Shown one piece after another: positions 1 to 7,358 of a stretch of 9,809 nt of DNA. How positions within the stretch are numbered: position 1 is the stretch's first letter; each line of letters starts with the position of its first letter. The notes beneath the pieces are model-generated. The model saw nothing but the letters and a program-made list of their open reading frames with translations. It did not search any database and was not told the DNA's origin. Source of the stretch: an uncultured Rhodobacter sp. (GTDB lineage Bacteria; Pseudomonadota; Alphaproteobacteria; Rhodobacterales; Rhodobacteraceae); NCBI GenBank assembly GCA_937901435.1, contig CALGTJ010000807.1:1-9809 (forward strand), written 5' to 3'. A program made the translations under genes and the position numbers.

Positions 1-453
1 GATGCCGCAAAAGCCCTGATGTCGATGAAACAGGCTGACCCCGAGTTTTCGGTCGGCGAGTTTCTGAGCGGCGCACGCGGTGCCTATGAAATGATCCTGA
101 TGGCCTTCGAGCGTGGCGATGTCGATTCTATCGCGCCGTTCCTTGGCGACGAGGTGCACCAGACATTTGTGGATGTCATCGGCACCAGAGAGGATCAGGG
201 CCTGACCATCGAGGCGAATTTCGTTGGTGTTCGAGAGCTTAACCTCGTGGACGCGACTTTTGATCGTGACACACAAGAGGCTGAAATTACGGTTCGTTTT
301 GTCGGTGAACTGACCTCTGCGGTGCGCGATGCGGCCGGCGAGATCATCGAAGGCAACCCGAACGAGATCAAACGTCAAAAGGACGTCTGGACCTTTGCAC
401 GTTTCATGGCGGCGGATAACCCAAATTGGAAACTCGTCGCTACCGGAGAATAA
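1..453 (+). CDS. Tim44/TimA-like domain protein, 3' part (5' end outside window)
   Basis: The reading frame is open from base 1 and ends at TAA 451-453, so the visible part is the C-terminal 150 residues of a longer protein. Motifs such as GARGAYEMILMAF, the central FLGDEVHQTF and the C-terminal DVWTFARFMAADNPNWKLVATGE-type ending (seen as DVWTFARF and NPNWKLVATG) match the Tim44-like domain. This is a cone-shaped alpha+beta fold shared by mitochondrial Tim44 and bacterial TimA-type proteins. Alphaproteobacterial members usually carry one N-terminal membrane helix and expose this domain, perhaps as an adaptor at the inner membrane; that N-terminus is not in the window. The frame overlaps the start of mltA by 28 bp, which points to co-transcription and coupled translation. 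The ATG at 19 is internal, not the true start. The family is well supported; the cellular role is inferred. Confidence 0.85.
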   Translation, partial: DAAKALMSMKQADPEFSVGEFLSGARGAYEMILMAFERGDVDSIAPFLGDEVHQTFVDVIGTREDQGLTIEANFVGVRELNLVDATFDRDTQEAEITVRFVGELTSAVRDAAGEIIEGNPNEIKRQKDVWTFARFMAADNPNWKLVATGE

Positions 454-1487
454 GTCAGCTTGTTCTGGCGTACTGTGTCGTGGTTCTTTGGGCTACGGCA
501 CAGCCGTCTTATGCGCAAACCACTTATGAATTGCTGACCTTTGAGGATCTCAAGGGCTGGAAAGACGACGATCAAAACAAGGCCCTTGCCGCCTTTCTTG
601 AAACCTGTCGCGATATGCGGGATGCGGATTGGCGCGCGCTTTGTGGTGTGGCGGCCAAGCAGAAAAATGCCCGAACTTTCTTTGAATTGTTGTTCCGCCC
701 TGTTCTGATCGAAGATGGCGACCCGATGCTGTTCACCGGTTATTTCGAACCAGAGCTGAACGGATCGCGGGTTCGAACAGAGAAATACAAGTATCCCATC
801 TATCGCAAACCCCCAGAAGTCCCCACCGGCCGATCCTGGCTGACCCGCGCCGAGATCGAAGGTTCAGGCGTGATGGCTGGGCGCGGGCTGGAAATCGCGT
901 GGATTGATGATCCGGTTGACGTGTTTTTTCTTCAGATCCAAGGCTCTGGTCGTGTTCGTTTTCCGGATGGAACGGGATTGCGGGTTGGGTATGGCGGCAA
1001 GAATGGCCATAATTACCGCTCTGTCGGGCAAGAACTTGTGCGGCGTGGGGTTTATGAACCACATCAGGTCTCTGCTCAGGTCATTCAGAATTGGGTCAAA
1101 CGCAATCCAGAGACTGGGATGGAATTGCTGCACAGCAATCCTTCGTATGTCTTTTTTCGTGAGGTCAATCGTGTCCCTGCGGATAAAGGCCCGCTTGGGG
1201 CGATGAACCGCTCTATCACAACGTTACGATCTATTGCGGTGGATCCCAAATTTGTGAAACTCGGCTCTCCGGTATGGATCGAAAAGGCAGGCGAAAACCC
1301 CCTGCGGCGTTTGATGATCGCGCAGGATACCGGGTCTGCGATCAAGGGTGCGCAACGGGCCGATATCTTTTTTGGGACAGGCGATGAGGCCGGACGGACC
1401 GCCGGGCGTATTCGTGACCCCGGACGGATGGTTGTCTTGATGCCGATACAGCGCGCGTTCGGGCTCGCCCCGGATGGCGAAGGATGA
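426..1487 (+). CDS. mltA: Membrane-bound/periplasmic lytic murein transglycosylase A (MltA)
   Basis: This 353-residue protein should cleave the MurNAc-GlcNAc bond of peptidoglycan, giving 1,6-anhydromuropeptides. Residues 1-30 form a Sec signal peptide: basic n-region RRYRR, hydrophobic core from about 11 to 24, and a likely cleavage after SYA30. The Cys at 17 lacks a proper lipobox (LAYC), so unlike E. coli MltA this looks soluble in the periplasm. The MltA core includes FTGYFEPEL (103-111), YPIYRKP (123-129) and FFLQIQGSGRV (167-177). The C-terminal 3D domain has AQDTGSAIKG (299-308), RADIFFGTGDEAG (311-323) and GRMVVLMP (333-340). Asp313 corresponds to the catalytic Asp308 of E. coli MltA by motif spacing. 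The start chosen is TTG at 426. The only other in-frame candidate nearby, GTG at 480, would destroy the signal peptide. No strong ribosome site precedes the TTG, so coupling to the Tim44-like gene is likely. Confidence 0.93.
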   Translation: METRRYRRISQLVLAYCVVVLWATAQPSYAQTTYELLTFEDLKGWKDDDQNKALAAFLETCRDMRDADWRALCGVAAKQKNARTFFELLFRPVLIEDGDPMLFTGYFEPELNGSRVRTEKYKYPIYRKPPEVPTGRSWLTRAEIEGSGVMAGRGLEIAWIDDPVDVFFLQIQGSGRVRFPDGTGLRVGYGGKNGHNYRSVGQELVRRGVYEPHQVSAQVIQNWVKRNPETGMELLHSNPSYVFFREVNRVPADKGPLGAMNRSITTLRSIAVDPKFVKLGSPVWIEKAGENPLRRLMIAQDTGSAIKGAQRADIFFGTGDEAGRTAGRIRDPGRMVVLMPIQRAFGLAPDGEG

Positions 1488-2080
1488 GTCGAAAGGCCCC
1501 GCGCGAGCTTACGTCAGAGGAACAGGCGCTTTGGGATCTGGTTCGTCAACGTGCGACCCCGATGCGCCCCAAGCAAATCAGACCAGAGGTCAACGCCTTT
1601 ATCCCCCGAAAGAAGCCCGAGGTTAAAGAGCCGCGGGCAATTCCGACCTTCAGCCTTGGCGAAAAACGCACAGAGACGTCTCCGCGTCACGATCTGTCGC
1701 CCAGTCTTTCGATGACCCTTGCCGCACAGCCGGTGCATATGGATCGCAAAAGCTTTCACCAGCTGAAACGCGGCAAGATGAAACCTGAGGCGCGGATCGA
1801 TCTGCATGGGATGACGCTTGCGCAGGCGCATCCGGCGTTGAACCGCTTTATCTTTGACTCTCACGCTGTGGGGCGGCGTCTGGTTCTGGTGATCACCGGC
1901 AAGGGAAAGGACAAAGACGACCATGGTCCGATCCCGGTCAGGCGGGGCGTCCTGAAACATCAAGTGCCCCACTGGCTGACCAGCGCCCCCTTGTCCCATA
2001 TGGTTCTGCATATCTCAGAGGCGCATCTAAAGCATGGCGGCACAGGCGCGTATTACATTTACCTAAGACGCCAGCGGTAA
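1484..2080 (+). CDS. Smr domain protein (Smr/MutS2 C-terminal family)
   Basis: This 198-residue cytosolic protein has a C-terminal Smr domain. Its hallmarks are IDLHGMT (105-111, the family's LDLHG motif), VITGKGKD (136-143, with the TGKG turn) and HGGTGAYYIYLRR (184-196). Smr domains bind nucleic acid and several are nicking endonucleases; the natural substrate of the small stand-alone proteobacterial members is unsettled. Residues 1-100 are basic and proline-rich with low predicted order, apart from a short helix near EEQALWDLVRQR. The ATG overlaps the mltA stop as ATGA, with GAAGG just upstream, so it belongs to the same transcription unit. Pairing of Smr with mltA is commonly seen in alphaproteobacteria but no functional link is established. 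The 3' end overlaps the convergent transporter gene by 18 bp. Confidence 0.9.
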   Translation: MSRKAPRELTSEEQALWDLVRQRATPMRPKQIRPEVNAFIPRKKPEVKEPRAIPTFSLGEKRTETSPRHDLSPSLSMTLAAQPVHMDRKSFHQLKRGKMKPEARIDLHGMTLAQAHPALNRFIFDSHAVGRRLVLVITGKGKDKDDHGPIPVRRGVLKHQVPHWLTSAPLSHMVLHISEAHLKHGGTGAYYIYLRRQR

Positions 2081-3286
2081 CAATTGCCGCGCCGCACGCA
2101 CGCCAAAGAACATCAGCACTGAGACGGCAACAAAGTAGATCGCGATCCCGACCATCTGATCCTCAAAGTTGATGCCTTGATCGATCAGATATCCGGTAAA
2201 TCCCGGCCCAATCGCAGAGCCAAGCACCATAACAGCCGTTGCCAGCGCCTTAATGCCGCCAAGGTTTCGGGTGCCATAGAATTCGGCCCAGAATGCATTT
2301 GGCAGGGTCGAATTCGCACCCTGCCCCAAGGCCATGACAAGCATCCCAAGCGCGGCCATCCCCAGACTGTCCGTGGTGCCGATTATCACGAACCCCATTG
2401 CCATCGGCAGTTGATGAAACGGTATCAGCCGGGCTGTGCCAACCTTGTCCAGAACCCACCCGCTTAGCAGCATCGCACTGACCGACATGGCGGTATACAG
2501 CGGAAACAGCGAGACAAGCTGCACGTGGGTCCAGCCTTTGGTTTCCGCCAGATGCACCTGCTGGAAAAAGAACGCGGTGGACCATGCGCTTGGCGCGAGG
2601 ATGGCAGGCACCATCATCCAGAACAGCCAGTGACGCAGCGCCATTTTGCGCGTCCAATGCACGCCAGACATGCCAACGGCCTGACTTTCGTTTGCGACCG
2701 ATTGGGGTGTACGCTCTAGCCGCAAAAGCCGGGTCAATACCGGGATCATCACGACGATAAAGACCGCAAATCCGACCCAGATCATATGCCACGGCACTTC
2801 GTCCAGCAGCGAAACAACGGTCAGGGGCAGCAGGGCCTCGCCAGCGGCGACACCAAGCGAGGCAATCGACAGGGCCTTGCCACGTGAGGCCACGAACCAA
2901 CGCGCCATGGCAACGACCGCGATATGGGTCGTCATCCCCTGCCCGGCAAAGCGCAGCGCAAAGATCGTCAGCGTCAGTGCCCAGACGCCGGGGGCCAAGG
3001 CCATCGCAAGACAGGCCGCTGCCAGCAAGGCCAATATGACCGCCCCCAGAACCCGCGCGCGGAAATAATCGGTCAGAACACCGGCCCAGACCATGACAAC
3101 TGCGCTGGCAAAGGTGCCGATGGTATAGATCCCGCCCCATGCGCCGTGGCTTAGACCGTATTCTTCCCGGATCACGCCAGAAAATGCGGAAATCAGGAAT
3201 GTTTGTCCAAAGCTGGAACAGAACGCCAATAGAGCCCCGGCAGCGAGGAATAGCGCGTTTTCTCTGATGAATTGAAATAGACCCAT
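2063..3286 (-). CDS. Major facilitator superfamily (MFS) transporter, substrate unknown
   Basis: This 407-residue inner-membrane protein shows the usual MFS pattern: about six hydrophobic spans (roughly residues 10-185), a hydrophilic central loop (about 188-215), then six more (about 218-397). A degenerate motif A, GVLTDYFRARVLG (69-81), lies between spans 2 and 3, and RFAGQGM (112-118) lies in span 4. The N-terminal FCSSFGQTFLIS resembles members near the oxalate/formate and monocarboxylate MFS groups, but this does not fix the substrate. It lies 183 bp downstream of the hydrolase stop on the same strand, so it may be the last gene of the hslVU transcript or have its own promoter. The ATG at 3286 has only a weak GAGAG ribosome site, which sits in one arm of a short inverted repeat (3289-3305) and could be masked. 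The gene ends 18 bp inside the convergent Smr gene. Confidence 0.88.
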   Translation of the reverse strand: MGLFQFIRENALFLAAGALLAFCSSFGQTFLISAFSGVIREEYGLSHGAWGGIYTIGTFASAVVMVWAGVLTDYFRARVLGAVILALLAAACLAMALAPGVWALTLTIFALRFAGQGMTTHIAVVAMARWFVASRGKALSIASLGVAAGEALLPLTVVSLLDEVPWHMIWVGFAVFIVVMIPVLTRLLRLERTPQSVANESQAVGMSGVHWTRKMALRHWLFWMMVPAILAPSAWSTAFFFQQVHLAETKGWTHVQLVSLFPLYTAMSVSAMLLSGWVLDKVGTARLIPFHQLPMAMGFVIIGTTDSLGMAALGMLVMALGQGANSTLPNAFWAEFYGTRNLGGIKALATAVMVLGSAIGPGFTGYLIDQGINFEDQMVGIAIYFVAVSVLMFFGVRAARQLLPLAS

Positions 3287-3323
3287 GACTCTCTGTCACC
3301 GAGAGATCAGGAAAAGAAAAGGC

Positions 3324-3473
3324 CTATAATGGTCCGCCTGTCACGGGCGACAGCAAAATTGCGGTGGCGTTCTGAACCGTAAGAACCGCGCCAGAAAAGA
3401 GACCTGACCGCCCAGCCCGATCACCATTGAACGCGTCCTCGATGCTCCCGGCACCGGCGAAAATCTGAATCAC
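3324..3473 (-). pseudogene. Out-of-frame continuation of the hydrolase C-terminus
   Basis: On the minus strand, the frame running from GTG 3473-3471 to TAG 3326-3324 is open for 49 codons. It begins VIQIFAGAGSIEDAF, passes through GDRAGRSGLF and ends in LTVQNATAILLSPVTGGPL. It is one register away from the hydrolase frame: adding one G to the G5 run at 3475-3479 would join ...SSPG directly to GVIQIFAG. The composition (GCC, GGC, GCG, few rare codons) matches neighbouring genes, and the hydrolase frame otherwise ends abruptly right after its catalytic-histidine motif, where the fold normally has more residues. I read it as the detached tail of the hydrolase rather than a separate gene, since no ribosome site precedes the GTG. 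A sequencing or assembly error in the homopolymer, or ribosomal slippage, are alternatives. Confidence 0.65.
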
Positions 3474-4420
3474 ACCCCCGGCGACGATCCCGCAGTGAAA
3501 TGCCCCGCGCCGCTTGAAAAATCTGTCACATCAATCACAGTTACCTCAAGATCGGCAACCTGATCGACGGAATCCACATTCCCAAGCCTGTTTCGAGTGC
3601 CCGTCAGGCGCGCAGACAAGCTTAGGACACGATCCCGTTTGGATACGAAAATCCCAAATGGTACCGGCAATCGTCCAATTCGCGCGGCCTGCGAGCGGAA
3701 CACGTCAATGTCGAGATCAGGCGAGATCAGAATCACGCCATCAATTTCTTTTGCAACGGAACCCGGTTTTGCAATCGACATGGACCGCAGCGATTCCATC
3801 ACCAACAGGCTTCCAACGGAATGCGCGATAAGAACAACGCTTTCCGCGCCTGCCTCGCGGACCTCGGATATAAACTGTTCAAGGCCGTCGCGCGCAAACA
3901 GGGCGCTGTCCCGGTCATAGGCATAGGCCAAGGGATGCCCCGCGCTGGGCCAGGCATAATGGACAGCGACGCCGGAAATGTTGAAATCATGCGCCAGCTG
4001 GGTGATGCGCAGAACGCCGTCTGCAAAATTGTTGTTGAAGCCATGGACATAGATAATGACTTCTCGGTCTTTGGGTGCCCGTTCCCGCAGAGCATCCCGA
4101 ATGCCATGACGAAATGACACCGTATCCGCAAAGACATCGACCCCATCCACAAGCAACTGTTTTTGAGGGTCTATCTTTGTGCTTGTGGGGGCCGATATAT
4201 CGCCCGGCACGCGATCTGGTGGGACCGCTATACGATAGCGTGCATAGGCCTGCGTCGCAGAGCGCTTGTCAGAGAACACCAGTTTGTCGGTCGCTTCCCG
4301 AGAGGTGCTGACGAAAACCTCTTGGATTTGGCCGACCATATTGCTGGACACGACCAATTCCGCCCGCTGGGTGCAGGCAGTGACAAAAAGAACACTGAGA
4401 ATCAAAAATATCTGGGTCAT
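3470..4420 (-). CDS. Alpha/beta hydrolase of the DUF900 type, probable lipoprotein, apparently truncated at the C-terminus
   Basis: The 316-residue product begins with a lipoprotein signal (LFVTAC, lipid Cys16), so it is probably tethered to a membrane facing the periplasm. Fold motifs are YVHGFNNNF (124-132, oxyanion region), IAHSVGSLL (198-206, nucleophile elbow with Ser201), ISPDLDIDVF (232-241), SKRDRVLSLS (260-269, candidate acid Asp263) and GAGHFTAGSSP (304-314, catalytic His307). The Ser-Asp-His triad is therefore present. This matches the DUF900 family of alpha/beta hydrolases, whose substrate is unknown. It starts 35 bp after hslU with AAGG ahead of the ATG, so it is probably co-transcribed with hslVU. 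The stop at 3470-3472 follows a run of five G (3475-3479 on the complement), and an open frame continues for 49 codons in another register, so the natural protein may be about 365 residues. The active site lies upstream of the break. Confidence 0.82.
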   Translation of the reverse strand: MTQIFLILSVLFVTACTQRAELVVSSNMVGQIQEVFVSTSREATDKLVFSDKRSATQAYARYRIAVPPDRVPGDISAPTSTKIDPQKQLLVDGVDVFADTVSFRHGIRDALRERAPKDREVIIYVHGFNNNFADGVLRITQLAHDFNISGVAVHYAWPSAGHPLAYAYDRDSALFARDGLEQFISEVREAGAESVVLIAHSVGSLLVMESLRSMSIAKPGSVAKEIDGVILISPDLDIDVFRSQAARIGRLPVPFGIFVSKRDRVLSLSARLTGTRNRLGNVDSVDQVADLEVTVIDVTDFSSGAGHFTAGSSPGV

Positions 4421-4455
4421 GTTGAATTGACCTTAATCGGCTTTTTTCCGCCCGG

Positions 4456-5763
4456 CTAGAGGACGTAGCGGCTAACATCCACTGATCTGGTCAATTCGCC
4501 TAGATTTTTGTCAACAAAGGCGGCGTCAACGGTTACTTTTTCACCAGCGCGGTCGGGTGCCGTAAAGGAAAGCTCTTCGAACACCCGCTCCATCACCGTG
4601 TACAAACGCCGCGCACCAATGTTTTCTACGCTCTGATTTACATCTGCGGCAATCTTTGCCAGCGCGGCAATGCCGTCCTCGGTAAAGTCCACGATAACCT
4701 CTTCGGTGCCCATCAGGGCGGTATATTGCAGCGTCAGGGCGTTGTCCGTCTCTGTCAGAATGCGCACGAAATCCTGTTCTGTCAGCGCGCGCAATTCAAC
4801 ACGAATCGGTAGACGACCCTGAAGCTCTGGTAACAGGTCGGACGGTTTTGCCACATGGAACGCGCCAGAGGCGATAAACAGGATATGATCGGTCTTGACG
4901 GGTCCGTATTTTGTGCTGACCGTCGTGCCCTCGATCAGAGGCAAAAGATCGCGCTGCACACCTTCACGGCTGACATCGGCACCACGCGCATCGGCGCGGG
5001 CGCAGACCTTGTCGATCTCGTCCAGAAACACGATCCCGTTCTGTTCGACCGCTTCCAAAGCGGCGCGCGTCACGGCCTCGTCGTCCAGCAGCTTGTCCGC
5101 TTCTTCGCCAATCAACACCTCGTAACTTTCCGACACCTTCAGCTTGCGCTTGACGGTGCGCCCGCCAAAGGCTTTGCCAAAGAGATCACCGATGTTCATC
5201 ATCCCGCCCATTTGGCTGGGTTGACCCGGAATTTCAAAACCCTGCATCGGGTTCGAGGTATCGGCCATGTCCAGCTCGATCACCTTGTCATCCAATTCGC
5301 CACGTTTCAGCTTGCCCCGAAACATCTCGCGCGTTTGCTCGCGGGCGTCTGTGCCCGCAATCGCCTCGATCACACGCTCTTCTGCGGCGGCATGAGCCTT
5401 TGCCTTGACCGCTTCGCGCATGTGTTCGCGGGTCATGGTGATCGCAGAATCCATCAGATCGCGAATGATCTGTTCCACATCGCGCCCAACATAGCCGACC
5501 TCGGTGAATTTCGTTGCCTCAACCTTCAGGAAAGGGGCCTTGGCCAGCTTTGCCAGACGGCGGCTGATTTCGGTTTTGCCCACGCCAGTGGGCCCGATCA
5601 TCAGGATGTTCTTGGGATAAACCTCGTCGCGCAGATCATCGGCAAGCTGCTTGCGCCGCCAGCGATTGCGCAGAGCCACGGCCACTGCGCGCTTGGCGTC
5701 ACTTTGGCCAATGATGTAGCGGTCCAGCTCCGAAACGATTTCGCGGGGGGTCAGGTCAGTCAT
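4456..5763 (-). CDS. hslU: ATP-dependent protease ATPase subunit HslU (ClpY)
   Basis: HslU is the hexameric AAA+ unfoldase that feeds substrates into the HslV peptidase; both act in the cytosol. The 435-residue length is normal for the family. Visible motifs in order: [20 protein letters not shown] (13-32), Walker A GPTGVGKT (57-64), pore loop GYVG (90-93), the intermediate I-domain (about 110-235), Walker B IVFLDEID (244-251), sensor-1 region [10 protein letters not shown] (294-303), arginine-finger motif [11 protein letters not shown] (314-324), sensor-2 [10 protein letters not shown] (380-389) and the hydrophobic C-terminal tail SRYVL that docks into HslV. The ATG overlaps the hslV stop as ATGA, indicating coupled translation and matched stoichiometry. 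Nothing appears broken. Confidence 0.98.
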   Translation of the reverse strand: MTDLTPREIVSELDRYIIGQSDAKRAVAVALRNRWRRKQLADDLRDEVYPKNILMIGPTGVGKTEISRRLAKLAKAPFLKVEATKFTEVGYVGRDVEQIIRDLMDSAITMTREHMREAVKAKAHAAAEERVIEAIAGTDAREQTREMFRGKLKRGELDDKVIELDMADTSNPMQGFEIPGQPSQMGGMMNIGDLFGKAFGGRTVKRKLKVSESYEVLIGEEADKLLDDEAVTRAALEAVEQNGIVFLDEIDKVCARADARGADVSREGVQRDLLPLIEGTTVSTKYGPVKTDHILFIASGAFHVAKPSDLLPELQGRLPIRVELRALTEQDFVRILTETDNALTLQYTALMGTEEVIVDFTEDGIAALAKIAADVNQSVENIGARRLYTVMERVFEELSFTAPDRAGEKVTVDAAFVDKNLGELTRSVDVSRYVL

Positions 5764-6332
5764 GCTTTGCCCTCATTTGCCTTGATCGTTTCCACGGTCA
5801 GTTTGCCATTGGTATAGACACAGATATCAGACGCAATCGCCATCGCCTTACGCGCGATATCCTCTGCGTTCAGGTCGCTGTCCATCAGTGCGCGCGCGGC
5901 GGCGAGGGCATAGTTGCCACCCGATCCGATCGCCGTCACGTCATGTTCAGGTTCCAGAACATCGCCCGCACCCGTGATCACATACAGTTCTGCCCCGTCG
6001 GATACGATCAGCATTGCCTCGAGCTTTTGCAGATACTTGTCCGTGCGCCAATCCTTTGCCAATTCCACCGCCGCGCGCTGTAGTTGACCGGGGGTTGCCT
6101 CCAGCTTTTTCTCCAGACGTTCCAGCAGGGTAAAGGCATCGGCCGTCGATCCGGCAAAGCCACAGACAACGTCATATCCACCGGGCGACAGACGCCGCAC
6201 CTTGCGCGCGGTGCCTTTGATCACCGTCTGGCCAAGACTGACCTGTCCGTCACCGGCAATCACAACCTCGCCGCCTTTTTTGACGCCGATGATCGTAGTG
6301 CCGTGCCAGCCGGGGAAAGTGTCGTCAGCCAT
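5760..6332 (-). CDS. hslV: ATP-dependent protease peptidase subunit HslV (ClpQ)
   Basis: HslV is the proteasome-like threonine peptidase that forms two stacked hexamers capped by HslU. With the ATG at 6332 it is 190 residues. The catalytic threonine is Thr12, after an 11-residue propeptide ending PGWHG; removal leaves mature N-terminus [10 protein letters not shown]. Counting from the mature Thr1, the family's Asp17 (AGDG) and Lys33 (ARKVRR) are in place. Later motifs include [40 protein letters not shown] and ICVYTNG. The frame stays open upstream to 6596, but that extension overlaps the divergent gene and looks basic and unstructured. A strong AAGGAG site 6 nt before 6332 fixes the start. 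It is first in an hslVU operon, classically heat-shock controlled. Confidence 0.98.
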   Translation of the reverse strand: MADDTFPGWHGTTIIGVKKGGEVVIAGDGQVSLGQTVIKGTARKVRRLSPGGYDVVCGFAGSTADAFTLLERLEKKLEATPGQLQRAAVELAKDWRTDKYLQKLEAMLIVSDGAELYVITGAGDVLEPEHDVTAIGSGGNYALAAARALMDSDLNAEDIARKAMAIASDICVYTNGKLTVETIKANEGKA

Positions 6333-6338
6333 GCGTAT

Positions 6339-6344
6339 CTCCTT
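6339..6344 (-). promoter_or_regulatory. Ribosome binding site of hslV
   Basis: AAGGAG on the minus strand, 6 nt before the ATG at 6332. It decides the hslV start against the much longer open frame that reaches 6596. Confidence 0.85.
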
Positions 6345-6357
6345 AAGGTCTATGGCA

Positions 6358-6387
6358 TATATGGACATCACCGCCGACGGGAACAAC
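6358..6387 (-). promoter_or_regulatory. Candidate heat-shock (sigma-32/RpoH-type) promoter of hslVU
   Basis: On the minus strand, GTTGTTC (6387-6381) and GTCCATATA (6366-6358) are separated by 14 nt. The -10 part agrees well with the E. coli RpoH consensus CCCCATNTA (CCATATA core); the -35 part keeps only the TTG of CTTGAAA. The spacing is right, and transcription would begin about 15-20 nt before the hslV ATG, just upstream of its ribosome site. hslVU is an RpoH target in studied proteobacteria. The assignment rests on position and a partial motif only. Confidence 0.38.
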
Positions 6388-6392
6388 CCGCT

Positions 6393-6421
6393 TTGACTTG
6401 GCGTTTTCTTGTCCGTAGGGT
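6393..6421 (+). promoter_or_regulatory. Weak sigma-70-like promoter candidate for the divergent gene at 6430
   Basis: TTGACT (6393-6398) matches five of six bases of the -35 consensus. It is followed after 17 nt by TAGGGT (6416-6421), a poor -10. Initiation would fall around 6428, almost at the ATG at 6430, making a nearly leaderless transcript. The -10 would also coincide with the AGGG that otherwise looks like the ribosome site, so both cannot be functional in this simple form. Confidence 0.22.
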
Positions 6422-6429
6422 CCAAGACT

Positions 6430-7347
6430 ATGATTGGTGCCAAAATTCTACGCGTATATCTTGATGAAACCCCTTTGTTGCGGGTGAAGCGCGGGAATTT
6501 CAATTTCCTCAACCGCTTGCGTACGGCCTTTGAGGCGCAAGAGTTTCGGGTAGAATTTCGCCTGAACAGTGAGGCAGAGCGGCTGAAATCCGTCACCCGG
6601 CGCGGCTATTCCCTGTTTCACATGGACGATCCGTTTCACGCCCGTGCTCTGACCATGCGCAAGGCCTATTACTATCCCTTTTGGCGGATCGAAAATACGG
6701 CTCAGCGGTGGGAATATACGGTAGCGAAAAGCCTCTTTGACCCAAACAGCATCGATCCGGAAGAGGCGCGGACCTTTGGCCGGATCTGGCGCAAGACGAT
6801 CTTTGGCAAACCAGACGTCGAGACCGCCAAAGAGGGCTATGTCTATGTGCCCCTGCAGGGGCGTCTGTTAGAGCATCGCAGTTTCCAAAGCACAGCCCCT
6901 ATCGCGATGATCAACGCGCTTTTGGTTCACGATCCCAGACGCCAGATCATCCTTGGGCTGCATCCGCGCGAAACCTACCTGCCAGAAGAACTGGATGCGC
7001 TGAAGGCATTGGTTGACAGATATCCCCGCCTGCGCTTGTCCAACGCGCCGATGGAAACCTTGCTGGCGAATTGCGATTACGTGGTGACAGAGAACTCTTC
7101 GGTTGCCTTGGCGGGGTTCTTTTTGGCCAAGCCTGCGGTTCTTTTTGCCAAGATCGATTTTCACCATATTGCGGCGAATGTCATCGAGATCGGAGAAGAG
7201 GTGGCAATCAAGGCCGCGCCTGACATGACGCCAGAATTCGAGCGGTATTTGCTGTGGTTTCTCAAACACAGTTCGATTGTGGGCGGGGCAGAGGATGCAG
7301 AGGCGCAGATCCTCAAGGCGGTACGCCATCACGGTTGGGACGTTTAA
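6430..7347 (+). CDS. Uncharacterised protein with KpsS/KpsC-like (capsule polysaccharide) sugar-transferase motifs
   Basis: I do not recognise a named gene. The 305-residue product has no signal peptide or membrane span and is probably cytosolic. Three stretches resemble the capsule polysaccharide synthesis/export family and GT-B-like glycosyltransferases: [17 protein letters not shown] (139-155), [11 protein letters not shown] (173-183) and [20 protein letters not shown] (216-235, a nucleotide-sugar-site-like turn followed by a hydrophobic helix). The N-terminal 120 residues are rich in aromatic and basic residues ([11 protein letters not shown] at 80-90). ATG 6430 is chosen because AGGG lies 10 nt upstream; a TTG at 6409 in the same frame would add seven residues. 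It is transcribed divergently from hslVU and converges with trxA. No neighbouring polysaccharide genes are seen, so the sugar-transfer role is an inference from motifs. Confidence 0.7.
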   Translation: MIGAKILRVYLDETPLLRVKRGNFNFLNRLRTAFEAQEFRVEFRLNSEAERLKSVTRRGYSLFHMDDPFHARALTMRKAYYYPFWRIENTAQRWEYTVAKSLFDPNSIDPEEARTFGRIWRKTIFGKPDVETAKEGYVYVPLQGRLLEHRSFQSTAPIAMINALLVHDPRRQIILGLHPRETYLPEELDALKALVDRYPRLRLSNAPMETLLANCDYVVTENSSVALAGFFLAKPAVLFAKIDFHHIAANVIEIGEEVAIKAAPDMTPEFERYLLWFLKHSSIVGGAEDAEAQILKAVRHHGWDV

Positions 7348-7358
7348 ATCATGCAAAA

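Noticed and set aside
3333..3352. Possible terminator after the hydrolase (GTCGCC...GGCGGAC on the minus strand)
   Set aside because: The stem needs a bulge, overlaps the probable coding tail, and the following T tract is more than 10 nt away.
3324..3473. An independent small gene of 49 codons starting at GTG 3473
   Set aside because: There is no ribosome site, and the frame joins seamlessly to the hydrolase if one G is added, so a detached C-terminus explains it better.
4855..5817. Open frame of 320 codons on the plus strand opposite hslU
   Set aside because: hslU on the other strand carries every AAA+ motif in order. The antisense translation has no recognisable domain and no good start context.
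6333..6596. Extended HslV N-terminus of 88 extra residues
   Set aside because: The extension overlaps the divergent gene, is basic and low in order, and sits upstream of a strong ribosome site and the family-typical propeptide start.
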